Of a stretch of DNA of 64,000 bases, positions 18,036 through 25,411 are shown in pieces. The notes below the pieces were generated by a model that worked only from the letters and a program-made list of their open reading frames with translations, had not been told where the DNA came from and ran no database searches. The position numbers and the translations under genes are program-made. How positions within the stretch are numbered: the stretch's first letter is position 1; every line of letters begins with the position of its first letter. Origin of the DNA: Desertivirga brevis (GTDB taxonomy: Bacteria; Bacteroidota; Bacteroidia; Sphingobacteriales; Sphingobacteriaceae); the NCBI RefSeq assembly GCF_017355835.1, contig NZ_JAFEWF010000006.1:434001-498000 (forward strand). Direction: 5' to 3'.

Positions 18036-18539
18036 ATGCTTTCGCAGTTTGAAAAATACAAAGGAATTCGTCCAGGAGCCATTCTGGATCATGAGCTAAG
18101 AAAAAGAAAGCTCAGTATAACCTCCTTTGCCTTTTCAATTCAGGAGGACCCGCGTACTATTGAGGCTATTGCACATGGCGAAATTTCTCTAGATACTACC
18201 ATCGCCACTAAAGCAGAGAAAGCCTTAGGAATTGATACAGGTACCTTCATGGAATTGGACCAGTATTACGAGGCCAAAATCAAGCTTGAAGCCGAGAGAA
18301 GAAAGTTGCATCCTAATCTTTCAATACTCAGGAGTATCCTTTTTTGGGATACAGATATAAACCGGATCGACTGGGAAAAGCATTCTAAATTTGTTATTCA
18401 AAGAGTGTTCGAGCGTGGTAATGAAGCAGAGAAAGAAGAAATTACGAGATTCTATGGGTTGGAAAAAGTAAATGCTGTCCTAAGTCAAAAGTTTCCTACG
18501 GGTGAAATCCATGTAATGGGGCATTTAAAAGTTCGGTAA
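18036..18539 (+). CDS. HTH protein with DUF6922-like C-terminal domain (antitoxin-like)
   Basis: This is a 167-residue protein from the ATG at 18036, preferred to a TTG two codons earlier. The N-terminal half (about residues 10-70) resembles the HigA/plasmid-maintenance type of XRE helix-turn-helix, with an RPGAILDHELRKRKLS start. The C-terminal part (about 95-150), with LFWDTDINRIDWEKHSKFVI and a following RVFERGNEAE, resembles DUF6922. That domain is typically found next to AbiEii-type nucleotidyltransferase toxins. No such toxin is present here. Instead a decayed DUF1016 fragment follows. It is therefore an orphan antitoxin-like gene or a free-standing regulator (inferred). Confidence 0.65.
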   Translation: MLSQFEKYKGIRPGAILDHELRKRKLSITSFAFSIQEDPRTIEAIAHGEISLDTTIATKAEKALGIDTGTFMELDQYYEAKIKLEAERRKLHPNLSILRSILFWDTDINRIDWEKHSKFVIQRVFERGNEAEKEEITRFYGLEKVNAVLSQKFPTGEIHVMGHLKVR

Positions 18540-18570
18540 TGCTTTATTGGAATACTGTAAATTACTTATT

Positions 18571-18678
18571 AAAGTCAAGCCTGGTTGCATTAATGAACGC
18601 AGAAGAACTCCAGACAAAAAGGAGCAAATTGTCTCGACACTGTCGAGACAATTAAGTTGGTCGCATATTCACAGTTGA
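18571..18678 (+). pseudogene. Remnant of a DUF1016/YhcG-type PDDEXK nuclease gene
   Basis: The plus-strand frame through 18571-18678 reads KKEQIVSTLSRQLSWSH and then stops at TGA. This matches the well-conserved N-terminal block of DUF1016 proteins, whose ...LSRQLSWSHF... motif I recognise. The rest of the domain and the C-terminal nuclease are gone. The DNA coding the motif contains a perfect 13-bp inverted repeat with a 1-bp centre (18627-18653), which follows from the codons for the motif and need not be an operator. It lies just after an antitoxin-like gene and near a tRNA, suggesting a decayed accessory island. Confidence 0.55.
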
Positions 18679-18711
18679 AGGAGATACATTATACAGCCCT
18701 TCTTTAGAAAT

Positions 18712-19822
18712 TTACCGAACAAAATATTTCACCTCATGCGCTTCCCAAGCTGCCGGAACCTCCAGCTTATCAATCAGATGCTCTATGACATTTCCGGGAA
18801 CCATTTCCTTCCGTTTTGCATTTTGCTGCATAACCGTTTGATACGGAACCTCAATATAGACTATGGCGACTTTAGCACCATAAGAAGTAAAGAGTTCAAC
18901 TAACTGCGAACGCATCTGCGAAGTAATATTAGTTGCATTCCAGACAAATCCTTTCTTCTTTCTTAAAAGGCTTTTCGCCATCTCTTTAGCTTCCTGAATC
19001 ACTCTTCCATTAGCCTTCTTATCCGTGGGAGAAATTCGCTTTTCCCTCCGGAAATTATCCAAAGAAATTAAAGGCATCTCGGACAAATTTTTTTTTTTGC
19101 AAATAAGTATCTTTTCCTGCACCGGGTAATCCCGATAACAAGATAACTTCTGCTTCCGGTTCATCAAAAGGAACATAGTCAACCAGACTTTCTTCTTTAG
19201 CAAGATAATACATTCGGGCATGAGAAGAATGAAAGAATTTCGCAGCGCCCCAGCAGTTGTGCTCTCTGCAGTACTCTTCAAAGCAGTCAATCCGGTACAG
19301 CAGATCTTCCTGATCCTGGCAGTATCGTCCCAAGGCGTCTGCTCTTGCTAATAAAGCCAGCCATTCTGTATTTACCTCATAACTTGCTTTTATCAGAGCT
19401 TTCAGCGGATCGGGTCTTTCCAGAAGCCATAAAGGTAAACCGTGATGGCGTACCAGGCCGACAATTTGTTCCCTAATTAAGAAAGGTGTTGAAATTTCTC
19501 TGTACAATATCTGACGGGTTTTCATCGCTCCCTTTCGGGCATGGCCATGAGCAGTAATACTTCCGTCTGCCTCCAGAATGGTCGCACTGTACTTTTCAAC
19601 GTCGTGCAATAGTGCCGAAGCCCAAAGGATTTCCTGTTCCTGAGGCAAAAGACTTTGAAAGCCAGGAAGAGCTCCTAAAGCTTCTAATACCATTTGCGTG
19701 TGAATGGCAACATTGCCTTCAGCATGATGAAGAGGATCTTGAGGCACGCCCTCCATGCGAGTAACCCAATCAAAATTTTCTTTGAGATAATTCCAATCCT
19801 TACTATTACTAATAGTCCACAT
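18712..19822 (-). pseudogene. HD-Pnk RNA/DNA end-healing enzyme, disrupted by one frameshift
   Basis: This is a two-domain enzyme. The N-terminal HD phosphohydrolase (about residues 1-200; HD pair His73-Asp74 in LLHDVEK) removes 2',3'-cyclic or 2'/3'-phosphates. The C-terminal P-loop polynucleotide kinase (Walker A GLPGAGKDT, residues 231-239) phosphorylates 5'-OH ends. The fusion matches the HD-Pnk family known from Runella. The frame from 19822 stops at 19055, sixteen codons after the Walker motif. The rest of the kinase (with ISLDNFRR and a C-terminal RNA-binding-like helix) continues in another frame to 18712. The switch falls in an A11 run (19088-19098). With A10 the product would be a normal 369 residues. 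Assembly error, phase variation or transcriptional slippage could each explain it. It overlaps the ligase stop by 14 bp. Confidence 0.82.
19088..19098 (-). other. A11 homopolymer (frameshift/slippage site) in HD-Pnk
   Basis: Eleven consecutive A on the coding strand (T on the given strand) follow a CAA-start codon, directly after the Walker A coding region. Removal of one A joins the two halves of the HD-Pnk frame exactly, giving QKKNLSEMPLISLD. Runs of nine or more A are known substrates for polymerase slippage. Confidence 0.8.
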
Positions 19823-20516
19823 AATTACCTCCTTCCTGATTTAGTTTCGCTCGTTTCCAGTTCCTGGTCCAATGCTCGTCCGTTTTAACATGCCCTTTTC
19901 TAACGTATTTGAAAACGTTCTCTGAAAAGCTGTCTACTGAATAAGACTGTGTATTACGACTTACAATACCTTCAATCGTTGTCGGTTTCCCAGTTTTGAT
20001 ATCAAAGGGTTCGAAAATACCTCTTCCCGAAGCAAGGTTCAGAACTTCCAGCTCCAAGATCTTTAGGTCTGATACGTTGGTCTGAATTTGTAATTCAGGT
20101 ACATTAGGAAGATCAAGCATATTCGCATAGAACTTCGTTTCCTCCCAGCTTAACCACCGATCATGTTCCCGTACCCCGAATACATAAAAATGATGATCCA
20201 GATTCCTGTATTCAATAGAGTGAACTGCATACAGGTTTTCCAGAAATATTTCCAGATGGCCCAGGTCGTGTTTGATCAATTGCCAGAACCTGCGCAAACT
20301 CTCTGTCCATGGAGAAACAGTTGGAGCTGCATGAGAGCGGGCGAATACGCCTAACCTTGACAGACAGTTGTTTTCTCCGTCAAGCTTCTCGGTATGAACG
20401 AGCTCCGGAATGTCTTTTATAAGTTCCCAGTAATTATGTTGAATCCTGTCGTCGCTGGTTGTGCCCGGCGAAAAAGGATAATGATATGTCCTGCCATATT
20501 TTTTTGAAATAGCCAT
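19809..20516 (-). CDS. ATP-dependent RNA ligase (RNA_ligase family)
   Basis: This nucleotidyltransferase-fold RNA ligase of 235 residues starts at the ATG at 20516. A start eight codons earlier is possible but gives a poor leader. Motif I is TEKLDGEN with the AMP-accepting Lys44, motif IV is EGIV, and motif V is KYVRKGH. It is short compared with T4 Rnl1/Rnl2 and has no obvious extra C-terminal domain. It is the first gene of a two-gene unit with HD-Pnk (14-bp overlap), so healed ends made by HD-Pnk would be sealed by this ligase. It diverges from the hen1-pnkp operon, with 861 bp between the start codons. Confidence 0.85.
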   Translation of the reverse strand: MAISKKYGRTYHYPFSPGTTSDDRIQHNYWELIKDIPELVHTEKLDGENNCLSRLGVFARSHAAPTVSPWTESLRRFWQLIKHDLGHLEIFLENLYAVHSIEYRNLDHHFYVFGVREHDRWLSWEETKFYANMLDLPNVPELQIQTNVSDLKILELEVLNLASGRGIFEPFDIKTGKPTTIEGIVSRNTQSYSVDSFSENVFKYVRKGHVKTDEHWTRNWKRAKLNQEGGNYVDY

Positions 20517-20891
20517 GATGTTTAAGATTAAATAAAACAATAAGAGTCATCTCTTCCCCGGAGAGAGGAAGTCATTCTTTAAATAGAATGTATGTATGAC
20601 ATTACATGGCTCAAATAATATGAGGGTTTTGATGGGGCAAAGATAGGGAAAAGAGTTGTAAGGTTATAATATGCTCGGAAAGGCATTTATCGAGTTTGTA
20701 TGAGAACATCCTACAGAAAGTAGCGCCTTGCCTTGGTTTCTGTGTTAACGTCACTTTTAATAGTTACGAGATCTTACTTTTTTTCCTTTAGTTTTTTTGA
20801 TTTTTTTTTAAAGACAAAAGGAGGTTTATATTGTATCTTTAAGGACTATTGGTAGGGGCAATTCTTCCCTCTAAAAAACCAAACAAAATTT
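20517..20891. other. Intergenic region upstream of the RNA ligase gene
   Basis: This is the ligase-proximal part of the 861-bp divergent intergenic region. It is A/T-rich, with T-rich tracts at about 20779-20813. A candidate -7-like TATCTTTA lies near 20837. I see no convincing reading frame. The more distal parts (tandem repeats, structured block and inverted repeat) are listed separately. Confidence 0.5.
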
Positions 20892-20946
20892 AGCGACCTT
20901 ATAGCGATCTTACAGCGATGTTATAGCGACCTTATAGCGATATTTA
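20892..20946. repeat. Five tandem 11-bp repeats, consensus AGCGAYCTTAT
   Basis: The units are AGCGACCTTAT (20892), AGCGATCTTAC (20903), AGCGATGTTAT (20914), AGCGACCTTAT (20925) and AGCGATATTTA (20936), laid end to end. The 11-bp period is about one helical turn, so protein sites would all face the same side. They lie between divergent RNA-repair operons, directly before the structured block. A cluster of regulator-binding sites (iteron-like) is a reasonable inference. Confidence 0.75.
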
Positions 20947-20957
20947 TTGTGGGAACA

Positions 20958-21161
20958 TTGGTACATCATTCCTACCTGATTCGTACCAAAGGGCAGACAG
21001 ATTCGAGGAAGAGGGCAGGAGCGGAGTCGGGACCTTGCCGCGGCCCCGAACGGGGGTCAAAGCAGTTCCGAACAAATACCGGCTGCTTTGAAAGCTTGTC
21101 TCCTTTCCTTTCCCTGTTTGGTAATAATCCTTTCAGAAGAAAACCTTTGTAAGGAGAAGCT
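20958..21161. ncRNA. Candidate structured RNA or dispersed repeat (four predicted hairpins)
   Basis: This is a GC-rich island in an A/T-rich intergenic region. Four helices can be drawn in order. The first is TTGGTAC (20958-20964) with GTACCAA (20983-20989). The second is GGCAGG (about 21014-21019) with CCTTGCC (about 21033-21039). The third is TCAAAGCAG (21057-21065) with CTGCTTTGA (21083-21091), extended inside by CCG/CGG. The fourth is AGCTT plus CTCCTT (21093-21105) with AAGGAGAAGCT (21151-21161). Inside the block, GACC...GGTC encloses CCC/GGG. Short open frames exist but look unlike proteins. Strand and ends are unknown and no U-tract follows. It could be a small RNA, an operon leader, or a copy of a dispersed repeat. 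Confidence 0.4.
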
Positions 21162-21319
21162 CACAACGGATGCTGATAATTTTGAGGGTTGGCCTTCAGT
21201 AGTCCATTTTTTATATTTATTCCGCTTTCAATTATTAATGGTAGGGTAACGGATTAGGGCATTGCGATTAACAGGGATCGGAATATTTTTTTTTGAGAAA
21301 ATTAATAATATTTTTTCCA

Positions 21320-21340
21320 CTGCGCAAAAAGGCTGCGCAG
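21320..21340 (+). promoter_or_regulatory. Perfect 7-bp inverted repeat upstream of hen1
   Basis: CTGCGCA (21320-21326) and TGCGCAG (21334-21340) are separated by 7 bp and end 37 bp before the hen1 ATG. A TTTG lies just after, near 21352. As DNA it is a good operator candidate; as RNA it would form a leader hairpin. No U-tract follows, so it is not a terminator. Confidence 0.5.
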
Positions 21341-21377
21341 AGATAAGTTTTCTTTGTATCGTTAAAAGAATCAAAAC

Positions 21378-22799
21378 ATGCTGTTAACCATTACCAATCG
21401 CAAACAACCAGCTTCGGATCTTAGCTTCCTGCTCCACAAGCACCCAGCCAAAGTTCAGAGTGTTGAACTATCTGCAGGTAAAGCCCACATCTTTTATGAA
21501 AGAGCCGATAATGAAGAGTGTACTGCTGTTCTTTTGCTAGATATTGATCCGGTGGGACTAGTAAGAAATGACGGGCCTAACGGGAACGACTTTGCTTTGG
21601 AGCAGTACGTTAACGACAGGCCTTATGTGGCCAGTTCATTTATGAGTGCAGCTATTGCCAAAGCCTTTTCTTCCGCTCTGAACGGAAGATGTAAAGACAA
21701 GCCGGAGTTGGTGGATCAACCTCTTTCCCTTGAAATAAAACTGGCTGTTTTACCTGTACGTGGTGGAGAAGAATTTTTACGCAGATTATTTGAACCATTA
21801 GGGTATGAGGTAAATGCAACCAACCACACTTTGGATGATACTTTCCCTAAATGGGGACAAAGCAGGTATTATACCGTTATTCTTAAAAACGAGATAAGCG
21901 TCCAACAACTATTGTCGCACCTTTATGTGCTAATCCCTGTTTGTGATAATGACAAGCATTACTGGGTAAGTCAACACGAAGTTGAAAAACTGCTCGAAAA
22001 AGGACAAGATTGGTTAGATACTCATCCTGAAAAGGAAATAATTGTAAGACGCTATCTGAAACATCAACGTTCACTTGCCAATAAAGCACTTGAAGTTTTA
22101 ATAAGCAAAGACCTCGAAGATGTAGTGCCAGAAGAAGCTGAGCTAGCAGGATCAGAAGAACCTGAAAAAGTGGTTCGCATCCACGAGCAGCGATTAGTTG
22201 CAGCTAGAGATGCTCTGCTTTCAGCAGGTTGTAAACGTGTTGTAGACCTGGGTTGCGGAGAAGGTCGTTTGATGAAACTGCTTTTGGCCGAGAAAGCGTT
22301 TGAATATGTTTTGGGGATGGATGTTAGTTACCGATGTCTGGAAATAGCAAAGGATCGACTGAAACTTGAAAGATTATCCGAAAAGCAATCAAATAGAGTG
22401 CGACTAATACAGGGTTCTTTGACCTACCGGGATAAACGGATTGAAGGCTTTGATGGCGCTGCTCTTGTAGAAGTGATCGAGCATCTGGATCGGCCTAGAC
22501 TGGCAGCTTTAGAAAGAACTGTCTTCGAATTTGCGAAGCCGGGAATGGTGGTATTAACAACCCCAAATGCTGAATACAATGTCCGGTTTGAGGATTATGA
22601 AGAGGGTAAAATGAGGCATTCTGATCACCGGTTTGAATGGACACGGAAAGAGTTTGAAACCTGGGCTAGTGGTATCGCTGAGAGGTATTCTTATGAAGTA
22701 AGCTTTAGTCCGGTTGGGGAAGTAGATCCTGAAGTTGGAGCGCTAAGCCAAATGGCAGTATTTAAATTAAAAGCAGAGAAGGAGGAATCCTTATCATGA
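21378..22799 (+). CDS. hen1: Hen1, 3'-terminal RNA ribose 2'-O-methyltransferase
   Basis: This is bacterial Hen1 of 473 residues. It methylates the 2'-OH of the broken RNA 3' end before ligation so the repaired site resists renewed cleavage. The N-terminal half (about residues 1-240) is the Pnkp-binding region. The methyltransferase domain (about 265-465) has the SAM motif VDLGCGEG at residues 289-296. The metal site is Glu365, Glu368 and His369 in EVIEHL, with His417 in HSDHRFEW. It overlaps the next gene at ATGA, so Hen1 and Pnkp are translationally coupled, matching their known heterotetramer. Confidence 0.96.
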   Translation: MLLTITNRKQPASDLSFLLHKHPAKVQSVELSAGKAHIFYERADNEECTAVLLLDIDPVGLVRNDGPNGNDFALEQYVNDRPYVASSFMSAAIAKAFSSALNGRCKDKPELVDQPLSLEIKLAVLPVRGGEEFLRRLFEPLGYEVNATNHTLDDTFPKWGQSRYYTVILKNEISVQQLLSHLYVLIPVCDNDKHYWVSQHEVEKLLEKGQDWLDTHPEKEIIVRRYLKHQRSLANKALEVLISKDLEDVVPEEAELAGSEEPEKVVRIHEQRLVAARDALLSAGCKRVVDLGCGEGRLMKLLLAEKAFEYVLGMDVSYRCLEIAKDRLKLERLSEKQSNRVRLIQGSLTYRDKRIEGFDGAALVEVIEHLDRPRLAALERTVFEFAKPGMVVLTTPNAEYNVRFEDYEEGKMRHSDHRFEWTRKEFETWASGIAERYSYEVSFSPVGEVDPEVGALSQMAVFKLKAEKEESLS

Positions 22800-25351
22800 A
22801 AGATAACAGAATAATTAAAGTTCCCGAACTATCATTGATCGTACTGATAGGTGCCTCAGGGTCGGGTAAATCGACCTTCGCAAGAAAGCATTTTAAAGAA
22901 ACTGAGATTGTTTCTTCGGATAAATGCCGTGGGATTGTTAGTGATGATGAGAATAACCAGGCAGTTTCTGCTGATGCCTTTGCCTTGGCAAGATATATCA
23001 CCGGCCTTCGGCTAAAGAACGGGCTCCTTACCGTGATTGACGCCACCAACGTTCAGGAGGATGCCAGGAAAGACTGGGTAAAGCTTGCGCGTGAATACCA
23101 TGTGCTGCCGGTTGCAATCATTTTGAATGTAGCGGAGAAAGTATGTGTAGAGAGAAATGCATTAAGGCCTGATCGTAATTTTGGCAAACATGTAATTCCA
23201 CAGCATATCTCACAATTGAAGCGAAGCATTAAAAAGCTAAAGCTCGAAGGCTTCAGGCATGTTATTGAGTTAAGGTCGCTGGAAGAAGTAGAAGCTGTTT
23301 GTGGTATCGTTCGAGATCCCCTTTACAATAATAAAAAGGAAGAAAAAGGACCATTCGATATTATTGGCGATGTGCACGGATGCTTCGATGAATTGATTGA
23401 GTTGCTTGGCAACTTGGGGTATGTTCATAATGGTACGTCCTTTTCTCATCCTGACGGAAGAAAAGCTGTTTTCTTGGGCGATCTGGTAGACCGGGGGCCA
23501 AATACTCCAGCTGTGTTAAAGCTGGTAATGGAAATGGTAGGAGATGGAGCGGCACTTTGTGTTCCGGGAAATCATGATATAAAGTTGGTGCGCTGGTTAA
23601 ATGGTAAAAATTTGCAGGTTAAACATGGTCTTGCAGAATCGATCGAGCAATTGTCATTAGAAACCCAGGAATTCAAGGATAAGGCAAAAGCATTCCTTGA
23701 TGCACTGGTAAGCCATTATGTTTTGGATGAAGGAAAGCTCGTTGTTTCCCATGCCGGGTTAAAGGAGAACATGCAGGGGAGAGGTTCCGGCGCTGTTCGA
23801 GAGTTCTGCTATTATGGCGAAACAACCGGGGAAATAGATGAGTTCGGACTTCCGGTACGACACAATTGGGCTGCCGAGTATTCAGGTAAGGCCATGGTTG
23901 TGTACGGTCATACACCTGTTCCTACCCCTCAATGGCTAAACAAAACTATTGATATTGATACCGGCTGCGTGTTTGGTGGCTCACTTACGGCTCTTCGATA
24001 TCCTGAAAAAGAACTGGTTTCGGTAAAAGCAGCAAGGGTTTATTGTGAGCCAATTCGTCCGCTAATTCCTGAAAAGAAAGCCAACCTGAGTTTACAGCAA
24101 GAGCACGACGATGTATTGGATATAGCCGAGCTAACAGGAAAACAAATAGTTGAAACAAAATATGCTCACAACGTTACCATCCGCGAAGAAAATGCAATAG
24201 CTGCGCTCGAGGTAATGAGTCGCTTTTCCGTAAATCCGAAATGGCTGATATATCTTCCCCCTACAATGAGTCCCTGCAAAACCAGTGAAGAAGGTAATTA
24301 TCTGGAATATCCGCTGGAAGGCTTTGATTATTATAAAGCAGCCGGGGTAAAAAAGGTGATATGCGAAGAAAAGCATATGGGCTCAAGAGCCGTGTTGATT
24401 GTTGGAAAAGATGAAGCCGTTATCGAGCGGGTATTTGGAATCAGGGATGAAGGGATCGGAACAATTTATACCCGGACTGGTCGTGCTTTCTTTAATGAGA
24501 AGGAAACAGAACAGGAGCTACTGAAACGAGTAAACGAGGCTTTAATAAGATCAGGCTTCTACGAAAAGATGGAAACAGAGTGGGTTTGCCTGGATATAGA
24601 GTTAATGCCGTGGAGTTCTAAAGCTCAAGCTTTACTCGAAACACAATACGCTTCTGTAGGTTCAGCGGCTGACCATGCACTGGAAGAGACAATGAAGGTT
24701 TTAAACAATGCTTTGGAAAGTAATGGAGCGCTGGCAGAACTAAAAGAACGCTATAGTCATAAATTGGAGCAGGTTTCCGACTACAAGAAAGCTTATGGCC
24801 GCTACTGCTGGGACGTAAACATGTTAGAGGATTATAAGATTGCGCCTTTTCATATTTTGGCTACCGAAGGCAAAGTGTGGATCGAACAGAACCACGAATG
24901 GCATATGGAAACCATTAAGTCCTTTTGTGCAAGTGATCCAGCAATTCTGCTCGCAACTCCCTATTTGATCGTAGATCTTGAAGATGAGGAAAGTGTAAAT
25001 AAAGCCATAGAATGGTGGATATCGTTAACGGATGAGGGAGGAGAGGGGATGGTGATCAAACCTTACAATTTTATTGAACGGGATAATAAAGGTGTGGTAC
25101 AACCGGCAGTTAAGGTAAGAGGAAGAGAATATTTGCGGATAATCTATGGACCGGAATACACCTCTGAAGAAAACCTGTCTAGACTAAGATCACGTGCACT
25201 TAATGCAAAAAGGTCTCTGGCTATGCGGGAATTTGCATTAGGAGTAGAAGGGTTGGAGCGATTTATTAACAAAGAACCGCTGCGAAGAGTGCACCAATGC
25301 GCTTTTGGAGTACTCGCTTTGGAGAGCGAGCCGATAGATCCCAGGCTGTAA
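22796..25351 (+). CDS. pnkp: Pnkp, polynucleotide kinase-phosphatase-ligase of RNA repair
   Basis: This is a three-domain RNA end-healing and sealing enzyme of 851 residues, the usual family length. The 5'-kinase (about residues 10-180) has Walker A GASGSGKST at 19-27. The metallophosphatase (about 185-420) has GDVHG at 191-195, GDLVDRG and GNHD. The C-terminal ligase-type adenylyltransferase (about 480-850) has motif I EKHMGSR with Lys526 and a later VIK motif. The ligase is known to be inactive without Hen1 in this family. It overlaps hen1 by 4 bp. The whole set of signature residues is intact. Confidence 0.96.
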   Translation: MKDNRIIKVPELSLIVLIGASGSGKSTFARKHFKETEIVSSDKCRGIVSDDENNQAVSADAFALARYITGLRLKNGLLTVIDATNVQEDARKDWVKLAREYHVLPVAIILNVAEKVCVERNALRPDRNFGKHVIPQHISQLKRSIKKLKLEGFRHVIELRSLEEVEAVCGIVRDPLYNNKKEEKGPFDIIGDVHGCFDELIELLGNLGYVHNGTSFSHPDGRKAVFLGDLVDRGPNTPAVLKLVMEMVGDGAALCVPGNHDIKLVRWLNGKNLQVKHGLAESIEQLSLETQEFKDKAKAFLDALVSHYVLDEGKLVVSHAGLKENMQGRGSGAVREFCYYGETTGEIDEFGLPVRHNWAAEYSGKAMVVYGHTPVPTPQWLNKTIDIDTGCVFGGSLTALRYPEKELVSVKAARVYCEPIRPLIPEKKANLSLQQEHDDVLDIAELTGKQIVETKYAHNVTIREENAIAALEVMSRFSVNPKWLIYLPPTMSPCKTSEEGNYLEYPLEGFDYYKAAGVKKVICEEKHMGSRAVLIVGKDEAVIERVFGIRDEGIGTIYTRTGRAFFNEKETEQELLKRVNEALIRSGFYEKMETEWVCLDIELMPWSSKAQALLETQYASVGSAADHALEETMKVLNNALESNGALAELKERYSHKLEQVSDYKKAYGRYCWDVNMLEDYKIAPFHILATEGKVWIEQNHEWHMETIKSFCASDPAILLATPYLIVDLEDEESVNKAIEWWISLTDEGGEGMVIKPYNFIERDNKGVVQPAVKVRGREYLRIIYGPEYTSEENLSRLRSRALNAKRSLAMREFALGVEGLERFINKEPLRRVHQCAFGVLALESEPIDPRL

Positions 25352-25360
25352 ACGAAAACG

Positions 25361-25397
25361 CAGACAGTGGTTGTAGACTCTGTCTGTCGTTCTTTTT
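25361..25397 (+). terminator. Hairpin with U-tract between pnkp and the RlaP-like gene
   Basis: CAGACAG (25361-25367) pairs with CTGTCTG (25380-25386), followed by TCGTTCTTTTTG. It sits within the 60 bp between pnkp and the nucleotidyltransferase gene. It would act as a full or partial terminator, lowering expression of the third gene relative to hen1-pnkp. Confidence 0.6.
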
Positions 25398-25411
25398 GAA
25401 AAGTATATATT

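Noticed and set aside
18627..18653. Perfect 13-bp inverted repeat with 1-bp centre, looks like an operator
   Set aside because: It is the DNA coding the conserved IVSTLSRQLSW motif of a DUF1016 remnant, so the palindrome follows from the codons and needs no regulatory explanation.
17373..18700. Integrated element at the tRNA
   Set aside because: No integrase, no second copy of the tRNA 3' end and no intact mobile gene were seen, so only remnants can be claimed.
20949..21152. 67-codon plus-strand frame across the GC-rich block
   Set aside because: Arg/Gly/Pro-rich with no regular pattern, and it lies over the predicted hairpins. The block is better explained as structured RNA or a repeat.
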